DNA from: Bacteroidales bacterium
Lineage (GTDB): Bacteria > Bacteroidota > Bacteroidia > Bacteroidales > Muribaculaceae
Length of the DNA stretch: 64,000 nucleotides
Reading direction: 5' to 3'
Assembly: GCA_910575615.1 (NCBI GenBank)
Contig: CAJTEX010000006.1
Span: forward strand, 62,001 to 126,000
Shown here: positions 18,677-26,300 of the stretch, piece by piece
How positions within the stretch are numbered: position 1 is the first letter of the stretch
How the letters are laid out: each line of letters begins with the position of its first letter
Program-made: the position numbers and the translations under genes
Notes under the pieces: generated by a model
Seen by the model: only the letters and a program-made list of their open reading frames with translations
What the model was told of the DNA's origin: nothing
The model's database searches: none

Positions 18677-19592
18677 TGTTCTTGACGGTGTGGATGAAGA
18701 TTTCGTTCATTGAAGGCATGGCTCGGTCGAAGCTGACCAGGTCGACCGAACCGTTGGCGAGCGATATTGTCTCGCGGATGGTCACGTCGGGCTGGAGGAG
18801 CAGCCGGGCGTTGGTCACCGGAGAGTTCACCTCCTTCTCAAAAGTGTGGTCGACCACCCGGTCGCCAAGCGCGGCCAGTAGGGCCTGCGGGTCACCCTCG
18901 AATGACAGGCGGTAGCGTCCGCGCCCCATTCGCTGGCGTATTTCGGTCACGTTGCCCGAGAGGATGTTGTGGGAGCGGTTGATGAGGGTGATGTTGTCGC
19001 AGAGGGTCTCCACGCTGTCCATGTTGTGGGTGGAGAAAATCACGGTGGCTCCCTCGTCGCGCAGACGTAGGATCTCGTTCTTGAGCAGGTCGGCGTTGAT
19101 GGGGTCGAAGCCCGAGAACGGCTCGTCGAAAATAAGCAGTTTCGGACGGTGGAGCACCGTGACGATGAACTGCACTTTCTGGGCCATGCCTTTCGACAGC
19201 TCCTCCACCTTGCGGTTCCACCAGTCTGAGATGCCGAATCGGTCAAACCATTTGCGCAGCTCGGCGGTGGCCTCCTTGGTCTTCAGCCCCTTGAGCCGGG
19301 CGAAGAAAAGGGCCTGGTCGCCCACGCGCATCTTCTTGTAGAGGCCACGCTCCTCGGGGAGGTAGCCTATGTTGACCACATCGTCGGCCGTCAGGGGGTG
19401 GCCTAAAAACTCGACGCTGCCGCTGTCGGGGGCGGTGATGTGGTTTATGATGCGTATCAATGTGGTCTTTCCGGCTCCGTTGGGGCCGAGCAGGCCATAT
19501 ATCGACCCCTCGGGGACGGAGAGCGACACGTCGTCGAGGGCGACATGGTTGGTGTAGCGTTTGCTTACGTTGTTTACTTTAAGTATATCCAT
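18666..19592 (-). CDS. ABC exporter ATP-binding protein (NatA-like)
   Basis: A 308-residue ATPase. Walker A GLLGPNGAGKTTLIRIINH at about 33-51, the signature LSKGMAQKVQFIVTV, Walker B LLIFDEPFSGFDP and the H-loop TVIFSTHNMDSVE are complete. The C-terminal ~90 residues are the accessory domain common in exporter-type DrrA/NatA proteins. It powers the adjacent permease, whose start lies inside the end of this gene. The short distance (136 bp) to the divergent NlpC/P60 gene means both promoters share one small region. Confidence 0.93.
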   Translation of the reverse strand: MDILKVNNVSKRYTNHVALDDVSLSVPEGSIYGLLGPNGAGKTTLIRIINHITAPDSGSVEFLGHPLTADDVVNIGYLPEERGLYKKMRVGDQALFFARLKGLKTKEATAELRKWFDRFGISDWWNRKVEELSKGMAQKVQFIVTVLHRPKLLIFDEPFSGFDPINADLLKNEILRLRDEGATVIFSTHNMDSVETLCDNITLINRSHNILSGNVTEIRQRMGRGRYRLSFEGDPQALLAALGDRVVDHTFEKEVNSPVTNARLLLQPDVTIRETISLANGSVDLVSFDRAMPSMNEIFIHTVKNNEQ

Positions 19593-19682
19593 CGGATGAA
19601 CGGTATGATTGGCTGTTACGGGATATTAGAGTGCAAAATTGGGAAAAAAGTTGCATAAAACTGTGAAAAAAGATTGGCTTAT

Positions 19683-19714
19683 TTTGCCGGAGAGTGTAAA
19701 AGTGAGTATTTTTG
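19683..19714 (+). promoter_or_regulatory. Promoter of the NlpC/P60 lipoprotein gene
   Basis: TTTG (19683-19686), a 20-nt spacer, TATTTTTG (19707-19714). The predicted start of transcription falls about ten bases before the ATG at 19729, which rules out the in-frame upstream ATG at 19639. Confidence 0.75.
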
Positions 19715-19728
19715 TGGTTATAAAAGCA

Positions 19729-20583
19729 ATGTCTGCGTCTCATCTGAAACCGTCATTTGCCAGAGCATTGATTGTGATGGCTGTCTCCCTGTTGTTGCTG
19801 GCAGGCTGCAAATCGTCGCGTGTCACGTCAAGGCGTGGCAGTTCTGGCAGGGTCACCCGCGTCGAGGGGCGGTTTGACCTCGAGGATTACACCAAGGGGA
19901 TAAGCGATCCGATGGCGAAGGCCCTGATAAGCGAAGCCCAGGAATGGATTGGCACCAGGTATCTTTACGGCGGGGACTCCAGGGAGGGCACCGACTGTTC
20001 GGGCCTTGTGATGAGGGTCTACGGAAATGTCTGCGGGGTCAAAATCCCGCGTTCGACCCGCGAGCAGGTGAGATACTGCACCAAAGTGGCCCGCAACAAG
20101 ATGCAGCCCGGCGACCTTGTGTTTTTCGGGCCGGAAAAGGATGACGACAAGGTGTCGCATGTCGGGCTGTACATCGGGGAGGGGCGGATGATCCATGCCT
20201 CCTCAAGCCGTGGGGTGATGGTCAGCGGCTTTGACTCCGGTTATTGGGCCGACCGTTATTTCACCGGGGCCCGTGTGGAGGGTGCGCCTATGGCGTACGC
20301 CAATGTGAAAGGTGGCAAAAGAGGCCGCAAGAGTGATGCCGAGCTTCCCGAAACTCCGACCATTCCGGCAGCTGCCTCTCCCGAGCTGCAAGGTATGCCA
20401 GGTTTCCCCGAGGTCGCGTCGCGGCCAGTGGCGGTTTCTGGAGAAGTGGCGGCTCAGTATGCACAGCCATCTTCCCCGACGGCGGCAACTGCTTCCGCCC
20501 CGTCTGCATCGACCATAGACCTGCTTGATTTGATAATCAACCAAAAGGTAGATTCAATATTCACCAGTCAGTTTGCCGACTGA
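19729..20583 (+). CDS. NlpC/P60 family (C40) lipoprotein endopeptidase
   Basis: A 284-residue envelope lipoprotein with a signal peptide ending in SLLLLAGCKSS. The NlpC/P60 domain (about 55-190) carries the catalytic cysteine in GTDCSGLVMRVYG, a histidine in KVSHVGLYIGEG and the segment RMIHASSSRGVMV. The family hydrolyses D-gamma-glutamyl-diaminopimelate links in peptidoglycan stem peptides. The last ~80 residues are a Pro/Ala/Ser-rich linker with a short amphipathic end. The start at 19729 gives a proper signal peptide and sits just after the promoter. The acyltransferase gene follows 18 bp downstream. Confidence 0.92.
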   Translation: MSASHLKPSFARALIVMAVSLLLLAGCKSSRVTSRRGSSGRVTRVEGRFDLEDYTKGISDPMAKALISEAQEWIGTRYLYGGDSREGTDCSGLVMRVYGNVCGVKIPRSTREQVRYCTKVARNKMQPGDLVFFGPEKDDDKVSHVGLYIGEGRMIHASSSRGVMVSGFDSGYWADRYFTGARVEGAPMAYANVKGGKRGRKSDAELPETPTIPAAASPELQGMPGFPEVASRPVAVSGEVAAQYAQPSSPTAATASAPSASTIDLLDLIINQKVDSIFTSQFAD

Positions 20584-20601
20584 CCGCCAAATATCATTGT
20601 G

Positions 20602-21672
20602 ATGAATTTTGCGACTATAAGCCGGGCTTTGCTCGCCGAGAAGCCGGATGTCATCGTGTCCGGCCAGAAACGCATACAGAGCCTTGACATGATCAAGCTG
20701 CTGAGTTTCATAGGGGTGCTGTGCCTTCACTGCTCTTATGTCTATTACTTCTACACCAGTGTGAACTCTCTTTGGTCGGTGACAAGGTTTGTCTACTGTA
20801 TGGGAGTGCTGGCTATACCATTGTTTTTTATGGTAAGTGGTTATCAGCTTCTGGGAAGGAACAATGTCTCATTAGCATATTCCGTAGGGAAAATTGCCAG
20901 ATTGCTCCGTGCCGCTTTCATCCTGTATCTGGTCGCGTTGGCGGCGGAATGGCTTTTGTTGGGGATGGAAGTTGACATAACAGGCATACCATGGCAATTT
21001 TGCCTGAACCTGTTTCAGAAGGGTGACTATGGCTTGCTCTGGTTTGTGGGAGGACTGAGCCTTGTCTATATGGCATATCCGCTGGTCAACAGGTGGTATT
21101 GTGGAAACAAGGGCTTGTTTTTAGGGCTAAGTGTGTTGCTGTTGGCAGTGATGACAGCCGTCTTTTTTGTCAGTGTGGTCAGGCCTATGGCCGGCGTTAC
21201 ACGGGAGATGGGGATAAGCCAGACGCTTAGGCTTTGGAATTGGCTGGGATATTTCTGTCTCGGTGGATTGTTTAAAAGATATAAGGTGCTTGGTGCGCTT
21301 GGGCGCCTACCTGTTGTCGTGACGATGGCCTGTGTTTGTTTCGTCTTTTTGAATCTCGTGATGTCACGGCGAGGCATATGGGTGTGTGAGTATTGCTATG
21401 CATCTGTTCCTGTTATTCTGTTTGTCATCTCGGTGTTTGCCTGCATCATAAAGTTGAAAATCGACAACAGGTTAATGGCAGAACTTGCGGTGGTCTTCAT
21501 GCCCGCATACATCTTTGGGCCGGTATTCCAATTGCTGGTCACGGACTGGATGTTGCTGTTGCCAGAGGCGGTCGGGACATTGGTATTTGTGGCGGTCAAT
21601 GCCGTCTTGGCGTTGACTGCCGGCTGGCTGTTGATGAAGATTCCCGGAGCCAGGAAGCTGTTGAGGCTCTGA
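20602..21672 (+). CDS. Acyltransferase 3 family integral membrane protein
   Basis: A 356-residue polytopic membrane protein with about ten hydrophobic helices. The N-terminal QSLDMIKLLSFIGVLCLHCSY corresponds to the catalytic RxxDxxK..H region of acyltransferase-3 proteins, with the conserved His at the end of the first helix. IPLFFMVSGYQLL matches the family's PxFFxxSG motif. Such enzymes O-acetylate or acylate surface polysaccharides or peptidoglycan. Base composition is slightly more AT-rich than its neighbours, suggesting variable or transferred origin (weak). It follows the NlpC/P60 gene closely and ends 10 bp from the convergent rsgA stop. Confidence 0.85.
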   Translation: MNFATISRALLAEKPDVIVSGQKRIQSLDMIKLLSFIGVLCLHCSYVYYFYTSVNSLWSVTRFVYCMGVLAIPLFFMVSGYQLLGRNNVSLAYSVGKIARLLRAAFILYLVALAAEWLLLGMEVDITGIPWQFCLNLFQKGDYGLLWFVGGLSLVYMAYPLVNRWYCGNKGLFLGLSVLLLAVMTAVFFVSVVRPMAGVTREMGISQTLRLWNWLGYFCLGGLFKRYKVLGALGRLPVVVTMACVCFVFLNLVMSRRGIWVCEYCYASVPVILFVISVFACIIKLKIDNRLMAELAVVFMPAYIFGPVFQLLVTDWMLLLPEAVGTLVFVAVNAVLALTAGWLLMKIPGARKLLRL

Positions 21673-21682
21673 CTGCAGGCTT

Positions 21683-22696
21683 TTACTGAGGGGCGCGGTA
21701 CTTGCCCTCTTCGCTGTCGTTGAGGATTGAGAGATAGGAATTGTAACGCGACTGGGCGATACGGTTCTCTCCGATGGCGCGCAACACTGCGCAGCCGGGT
21801 TCGTGGGTATGGGTGCAGTCGCCGAAACGGCATCCCGCCGACTCCTTGAATATCTCCGGGAAATAATGTGACACCTCGTTGGCTGCCATCTCGATTGTGC
21901 CGAAGCCGCGTACACCCGGAGTGTCTATTATCCAGCCGCCGAAGGGAAGGGGAAACATCTCGGAGAATGTGGTTGTGTGTATCCCCTGGTCATGCACGTC
22001 GGAGATTGCAGCCGTCTTGAGGTCGAGTCCGGGAATCAAGGCATTTATAAGGGTCGACTTCCCGACTCCCGAGTTGCCTGACACAAGGGTGGTATGGTCG
22101 CGAAGGGCATCCCTAACCTTGTCGAGCCCCTCTCCGGTTATCGACGACACCTCTATCACCCGGTAGCCTATCGAGCGATAAAGGTAGGCCACTGCTTCAA
22201 GTAGTTCGCGGTCTTCCGGGCTGTCGAGCAGGTCGGTCTTGTTGATGACCAGTGTGGCCTCCACCCGGTAAGCCTCGGCAGTGGCGAGGAATCTGTCGAT
22301 GAAGTTGGTGGAGGTGGTGGGATGTTTTAGCGACACCACGAGCATTGCCCCGTCGAGATTGGCCGCCAGAATGCTTGCTTCCTTCGAGAGGTTGCTGGCC
22401 CGGCGGATTATGTAGTTGCGCCGGGGAGTGATCGCCGTTATGTAGGCCGACCCGTCGGGGTTGACCAGCAGGGTCACTCTGTCACCGACCGCCACCGGGT
22501 TGGTGGTGCGTATCCCTTTGAGGCGGAAGTTGCCTTTCACCTTGCATGGTATCGTCTCTCTTGCGGAAGAGAGGCCGTCTGCGTCGTCTGCCGGATTGGT
22601 CAGCACGTCATACCACGAACCGGTGTTTTTTATCACCAGCCCCTCGCGAGTCAGGCCGTCGGCCTGTGGCTGCTTGTTCTTTCTGGGTTTGGCCAT
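21683..22696 (-). CDS. rsgA: Ribosome small-subunit-dependent GTPase A
   Basis: A 337-residue circularly permuted GTPase that assists late 30S subunit maturation. An OB-fold N-terminal domain (about 35-110) is followed by the GTPase motifs in permuted order: NKTD (G4), [14 protein letters not shown] (G1) and DTPGVRGF (G3). The C-terminal zinc-binding domain contains [17 protein letters not shown] lysine-rich N-terminus is usual. It is transcribed alone from a promoter-like TAACTTTG at 22762-22769. Confidence 0.96.
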   Translation of the reverse strand: MAKPRKNKQPQADGLTREGLVIKNTGSWYDVLTNPADDADGLSSARETIPCKVKGNFRLKGIRTTNPVAVGDRVTLLVNPDGSAYITAITPRRNYIIRRASNLSKEASILAANLDGAMLVVSLKHPTTSTNFIDRFLATAEAYRVEATLVINKTDLLDSPEDRELLEAVAYLYRSIGYRVIEVSSITGEGLDKVRDALRDHTTLVSGNSGVGKSTLINALIPGLDLKTAAISDVHDQGIHTTTFSEMFPLPFGGWIIDTPGVRGFGTIEMAANEVSHYFPEIFKESAGCRFGDCTHTHEPGCAVLRAIGENRIAQSRYNSYLSILNDSEEGKYRAPQ

Positions 22697-22761
22697 CTGT
22701 CAGTAATGGTAAATTTTGTCGCGTCAGCGGGTTTCCGGTAGAGAAACATCTCACGCGGCTG

Positions 22762-22769
22762 CAAAGTTA
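22762..22769 (-). promoter_or_regulatory. -7 element of the rsgA promoter
   Basis: TAACTTTG on the minus strand, matching TAnnTTTG; no good upstream TTTG was found. It gives a leader of about 60 nt. Confidence 0.5.
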
Positions 22770-22890
22770 CGAAAAAATCTGTTAAAAATGTTAATTCGTA
22801 AAATCTTGAACCATAAACGGTTGCGAAACGTTATTGTATGCAAAAGGTAAAAATGTGTCATCATAATTAGGTTGTTTTCAAAAAATTACA

Positions 22891-22898
22891 TAATTTTG
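22891..22898 (+). promoter_or_regulatory. -7 element upstream of the 73-aa winged-helix gene
   Basis: TAATTTTG matches TAnnTTTG. The nearest TTG (22872-22874) is only 16 bp upstream, so the -33 box is uncertain. The leader would be about 85 nt. Confidence 0.5.
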
Positions 22899-22988
22899 TG
22901 GCGCAATCGTATTCAAATGAATCATTTGTGACTCTTTTTCGTCGGTGGATCTCCGCCGGCAATGTATAACCGTTTAATTCAACTGACA

Positions 22989-23210
22989 ATGAACGCAGAA
23001 GCAATTGGAACCTGGGCCGGCCTTGTCTGGACCGCCCTCAATGACAAAGATGTCGTGGTTGGTCTGAAGCAGCTCAAGAAAGAGACCAAGCTGAAAGACA
23101 AGGAAGTGTTTGCGGCCATCGGTTGGCTTGCCCGCGAGGGAAAAGTCGACGTGCAGCCCAATCCCGACGACGCGAAGGACTTCCTCTTCACCCTTGTCCA
23201 GGACAAATAA
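22989..23210 (+). CDS. Winged helix-turn-helix protein (DUF2582 family)
   Basis: A 73-residue protein starting MNAEAIGTWAGLVWTALND. The sequence fits the DUF2582/PF10771 winged helix: helix (GTWAGLVWTALN), turn-helix (VVGLKQLKKETKLKDKEVFAAIGWLAREGK) and wing (VDVQPNPDDAKDFLFTLVQ). The ATG at 22989 is preferred over one nine codons upstream because the domain begins here. It is a monocistronic small gene with its own terminator. The function is unknown; DNA or RNA binding is inferred from the fold. Confidence 0.88.
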   Translation: MNAEAIGTWAGLVWTALNDKDVVVGLKQLKKETKLKDKEVFAAIGWLAREGKVDVQPNPDDAKDFLFTLVQDK

Positions 23211-23256
23211 TACCTGACCATAAGATGGCCCATGACGGCCTTGACCCCATAAAAAA

Positions 23257-23300
23257 ACCGGGGATGCTGCTCAAAAGAAAAGCGTCCCTGGTCTTTTTTT
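23257..23300 (+). terminator. Rho-independent terminator of the winged-helix gene
   Basis: ACCGGGGATGC (23257-23267) pairs with GCGTCCCTGGT (23282-23292) with G-U pairs, followed by a run of seven T (23294-23300). Confidence 0.85.
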
Positions 23301-23349
23301 GTAATTTGCATATGGCCGCACAGACCGTACAGCCCAGTCAACCGGCGCG

Positions 23350-23868
23350 TCAGGGCCTGCGCAGGATGTAGGGGCAAGGCGATTTCATCGCCACCGGTGA
23401 TGACTTCTGCAATTGCCGCAGAGTCTCTACGGCCCGCGCGAGGGTGTCGGTGGTGGATGCCGCCACATAATATGTCTGGTCGCGGTCAATCAGCAGCCGC
23501 CCGTCGTCGTAGCCGCTGTCGCGCAGCCTGTCAAGGACCGACATTGCGTTGAACTTCTGCTTGAAAGTGGCCACGATGACATTGTAGCGCGACGCGGCTG
23601 CCACCGGCGGGTCAAGCTTGACAGAGTTCACATAGGCCCCCTTCATCGGTATGGAGTCGCCGTTGAAGACCGCGCGGGGTATGGCTTCTTCCCGGGCCAT
23701 GTTGAGGATTTCCTCCTCGGTGTAGCCCTCGTTTTGCTTCTCAATGGCGGCCTGGTAAGCCTTTTTGTAGTTCTCCTCCGAGGTCTTGCAGCAGTGGAGT
23801 GTCACCGCCGCGGCGGCCAGCAGGATGGTCTGGATAAGTCGCTTGTGATTAACCATTGTGATAGTCAT
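23350..23868 (-). CDS. SPOR-domain envelope protein
   Basis: A 172-residue exported protein. The hydrophobic N-terminus LIQTILLAAAAVTLHCC is a signal peptide or poor lipobox. Residues about 90-160 (YNVIVATFKQKFNAMSVLDRL..YYVAASTTDTLARAVETLRQL) fit a SPOR domain, which binds denuded peptidoglycan glycan strands at division sites. The ATG at 23868 overlaps the phosphoesterase stop (ATGA); a second ATG four codons in (23856) is equally possible. It is the last gene of the run beginning with the C1 peptidase. Confidence 0.75.
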   Translation of the reverse strand: MTITMVNHKRLIQTILLAAAAVTLHCCKTSEENYKKAYQAAIEKQNEGYTEEEILNMAREEAIPRAVFNGDSIPMKGAYVNSVKLDPPVAAASRYNVIVATFKQKFNAMSVLDRLRDSGYDDGRLLIDRDQTYYVAASTTDTLARAVETLRQLQKSSPVAMKSPCPYILRRP

Positions 23869-24368
23869 ATTTTTAAAGAACCGAGTTCGATTACCTCAAG
23901 GTTGCAGGGTGTCGGCCCGTCGATGTCGAGCTTCACGAGAGTGCGCTTCGACTGCCATCCGTGGTGGCCGGCCGCTCCGGGGTTGATGTGCAGGCAGTCG
24001 AGTGTGGGGTCAAACATCACCTTGAGTATGTGGCTGTGTCCGCAGACAAACAGCCGTGCCCCCGCCTCATGCAGCATCTGGGTTATCCCGGGCTGGTAAC
24101 GCCCGGGATAACCGCCGATGTGGGTCATGAAGACATTCACCTCCTCCACCCTGAACTGCTGTATCGAGGGGAAGTAACGGCGGGTCTCGCCATAGTCGAT
24201 ATTGCCGTGGACGGCGCGCACCACCGGGCAGACCTCTTCGAGGCGGCGGATGACATCGACGCAACCGATGTCACCAGCGTGCCATATCTCGTCGCAGTCG
24301 CGGAAGTGGGTGGCGAAACGCGCGTCCCAGCAGGAATGGGTGTCGGAAAGTATGCCTATTCGTTTCAA
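23865..24368 (-). CDS. YfcE/MJ0936-type metallophosphoesterase
   Basis: A 167-residue calcineurin-like phosphoesterase. The two-metal motifs are complete: GILSDTHSCWD (D-x-H), HAGDIG (GD), VHGNID (GN-D/H), MTHIGGYPG (H) and CGHSHI (GHTH-like). Homologues hydrolyse phosphodiesters such as bis-pNPP or cyclic nucleotides in vitro; the physiological substrate is unknown. It starts 19 bp after the GH13 stop and overlaps the SPOR gene by 4 bp, so it is within the same transcript. Confidence 0.9.
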   Translation of the reverse strand: MKRIGILSDTHSCWDARFATHFRDCDEIWHAGDIGCVDVIRRLEEVCPVVRAVHGNIDYGETRRYFPSIQQFRVEEVNVFMTHIGGYPGRYQPGITQMLHEAGARLFVCGHSHILKVMFDPTLDCLHINPGAAGHHGWQSKRTLVKLDIDGPTPCNLEVIELGSLKI

Positions 24369-24387
24369 TTCAGGATTTTTTTGCGGT

Positions 24388-26253
24388 TCAGAAATTCTGC
24401 AGCACCATCACTTGGCGCGGGGCGAATGTCATCTGCTCGGCGATGGTGACATCCTCGCCGGAAATTATGTCGTGGAGGCGTGTGCCGTAAGGAAGAATCT
24501 CAAGCGTGCGCTCCATCGTGACGGTCAGCGGACGTGTGGTGCCGTTCATCAACACTGTCACCTCCTTGTCGCCAAGCTTGCGGCGGTAGACATACATGCC
24601 GTTCTGGGGCATGAAATGCTTCAGCGAGCCCTTGGCTATCACCTCGTTGGCCTCGCCCCGGCGCCAGTGGAGAAGTTTCGACATGTAATCCCATGCCTCG
24701 TTCTGGAGGGGGGTGCGTCCCTCAGGGGTGAAGGCGTTGACGGTGTCGCCGGGGAATCCGCCGGGGAAATCGCGTCGCACATAACCGTCTGAGCCCTCCT
24801 TGGAGCCGTTCATCAGCAACTCGGTGCCATAGTAAAGCTGAGGTATGCCGCGTGAGGTCAGCAGGAATGTCACGGCCTGTTTCCAGGAGCCGAGCGAGTC
24901 GGGCTCAGCCAGCAGGAAGCGGTCTGTGTCGTGGTTGTCGAGGAAGGTCAGCACTTTCTGGGGATCTGGATAAAGGAAATCCATCGCCAGGTGGTCATAT
25001 AGATGGTTGAGACCATTCCAGGGATCGGTCTCCTCGTCGAAATATTTGTGGCCGTTGATGGAAATCAGGAAGTCCATCACGGTGGGCAGCTCGGTCTCGC
25101 GCGGATTGAGGCGGTTGCCCTTCTGCCAGAAAGCCGAACCGGCCTCGTTGCCATACCAGCATTCGCCCACGATGTTGAAGTTGGGGTATTCGGCCAGGAT
25201 GGCTTTCGCCCACGACGCCATCCCCTCAAGGTCGGCATAGGGGTAGGTGTCCATCCTTATGCCGTTGATTTTTGAAGACTCAATCCACCATATGGAGTTC
25301 TGTATCAGGTATTTCATCAGATGGGGATTGCGCTGGTTGAGGTCGGGCATTGCCGTCACGAACCATCCGTTGACCGTGTGGTCGAGGTCATAGTCAGAGA
25401 CATAGGGATCATGGATGGTGGAGAGTCGGAAGTTGGTGGTCTCGGTGCCCTCGGGGTGGTTGAACCAATCTTTTGACGGCTTGTCGGCAATCCAGGGATG
25501 GTTGAGGCCGGAGTGGTTGAAAATCATGTCCATCACCACCTTTATGCCCCTCTTGTTGGCCTCGGCCACAAGCTCCTGCCACTCCTCGTTGGTGCCGAAA
25601 CGCGGGTCGATGCGGTAATAGTCGGTTGTGGCGTAGCCGTGATAGCTTCCGCCGGGCATGTCATTCTCCAGCACCGGGCAGCTCCAGATGGCTGTCACTC
25701 CCAGCGAGTCGATATAGTCGAGATTGTTGATTATGCCTCGTATGTTGCCTCCGTGGCGGCCATTGGGGTCGGTGCGGTCGGCAGTGATGGGGTAATCCAG
25801 CCCGTCGAGAGCCTTTGCGGCGTCCATGTCGCCCTGGGCGAAGCGGTCAGGCATCAGCAGGTACAGCACGTCGGATGCGTCGAACCCGACATACTCCTCA
25901 CCCTTGCGGGTGCGCTCCTTGAGTTCGTATGGCACAACGGCTTTGCGCCCATTGAGGTTGAATTTCAGATCAATCGTGCCGGGCTTTGCCTGAGGGGTGA
26001 TGTCAAGGTAAAGCAGCTTGTAGTTGGGGCTGTCGAGGGATATGGCCTCCTTGAGGGTCACGCCGGGATAGTCGGCTGTCACATCGGCGGCAGCTATGCC
26101 GGGGCCTGTGACCATCACCTGCAGCGATGGGTCTGACATCCCGGCCCACCAGCAGGGGGGCTCGACATTGGTGACAACTGGGGCTTTCTTGGCCCCGAAA
26201 ATGCTCGCGGCTCCCGCGAGCAGGCTCAGTGAAATCATGGCCAGTCGTTTCAT
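24388..26253 (-). CDS. Exported GH13 alpha-amylase/neopullulanase-like enzyme
   Basis: A 621-residue exported glycoside hydrolase with signal peptide MKRLAMISLSLLAGAASIFG. A cyclomaltodextrinase-type N-terminal beta domain (about 25-115) precedes the TIM barrel. GH13 regions are visible: DMIFNHSG (region I), GIRMDTYPYA with nucleophile D335, IVGECWYGNE with acid/base E364, and FLDNHDTDRFL with D442. A C-terminal beta domain follows. It should cleave alpha-1,4-glucans and resembles SusA-type neopullulanases. The ATG at 26253 gives the signal peptide; a longer frame upstream is not needed. No SusC/SusD pair lies in this transcript. Confidence 0.93.
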   Translation of the reverse strand: MKRLAMISLSLLAGAASIFGAKKAPVVTNVEPPCWWAGMSDPSLQVMVTGPGIAAADVTADYPGVTLKEAISLDSPNYKLLYLDITPQAKPGTIDLKFNLNGRKAVVPYELKERTRKGEEYVGFDASDVLYLLMPDRFAQGDMDAAKALDGLDYPITADRTDPNGRHGGNIRGIINNLDYIDSLGVTAIWSCPVLENDMPGGSYHGYATTDYYRIDPRFGTNEEWQELVAEANKRGIKVVMDMIFNHSGLNHPWIADKPSKDWFNHPEGTETTNFRLSTIHDPYVSDYDLDHTVNGWFVTAMPDLNQRNPHLMKYLIQNSIWWIESSKINGIRMDTYPYADLEGMASWAKAILAEYPNFNIVGECWYGNEAGSAFWQKGNRLNPRETELPTVMDFLISINGHKYFDEETDPWNGLNHLYDHLAMDFLYPDPQKVLTFLDNHDTDRFLLAEPDSLGSWKQAVTFLLTSRGIPQLYYGTELLMNGSKEGSDGYVRRDFPGGFPGDTVNAFTPEGRTPLQNEAWDYMSKLLHWRRGEANEVIAKGSLKHFMPQNGMYVYRRKLGDKEVTVLMNGTTRPLTVTMERTLEILPYGTRLHDIISGEDVTIAEQMTFAPRQVMVLQNF

Positions 26254-26300
26254 GGGGTTTTGGTATGGATGTAAGTTAAAGATATGCTCATTGTCGCGTG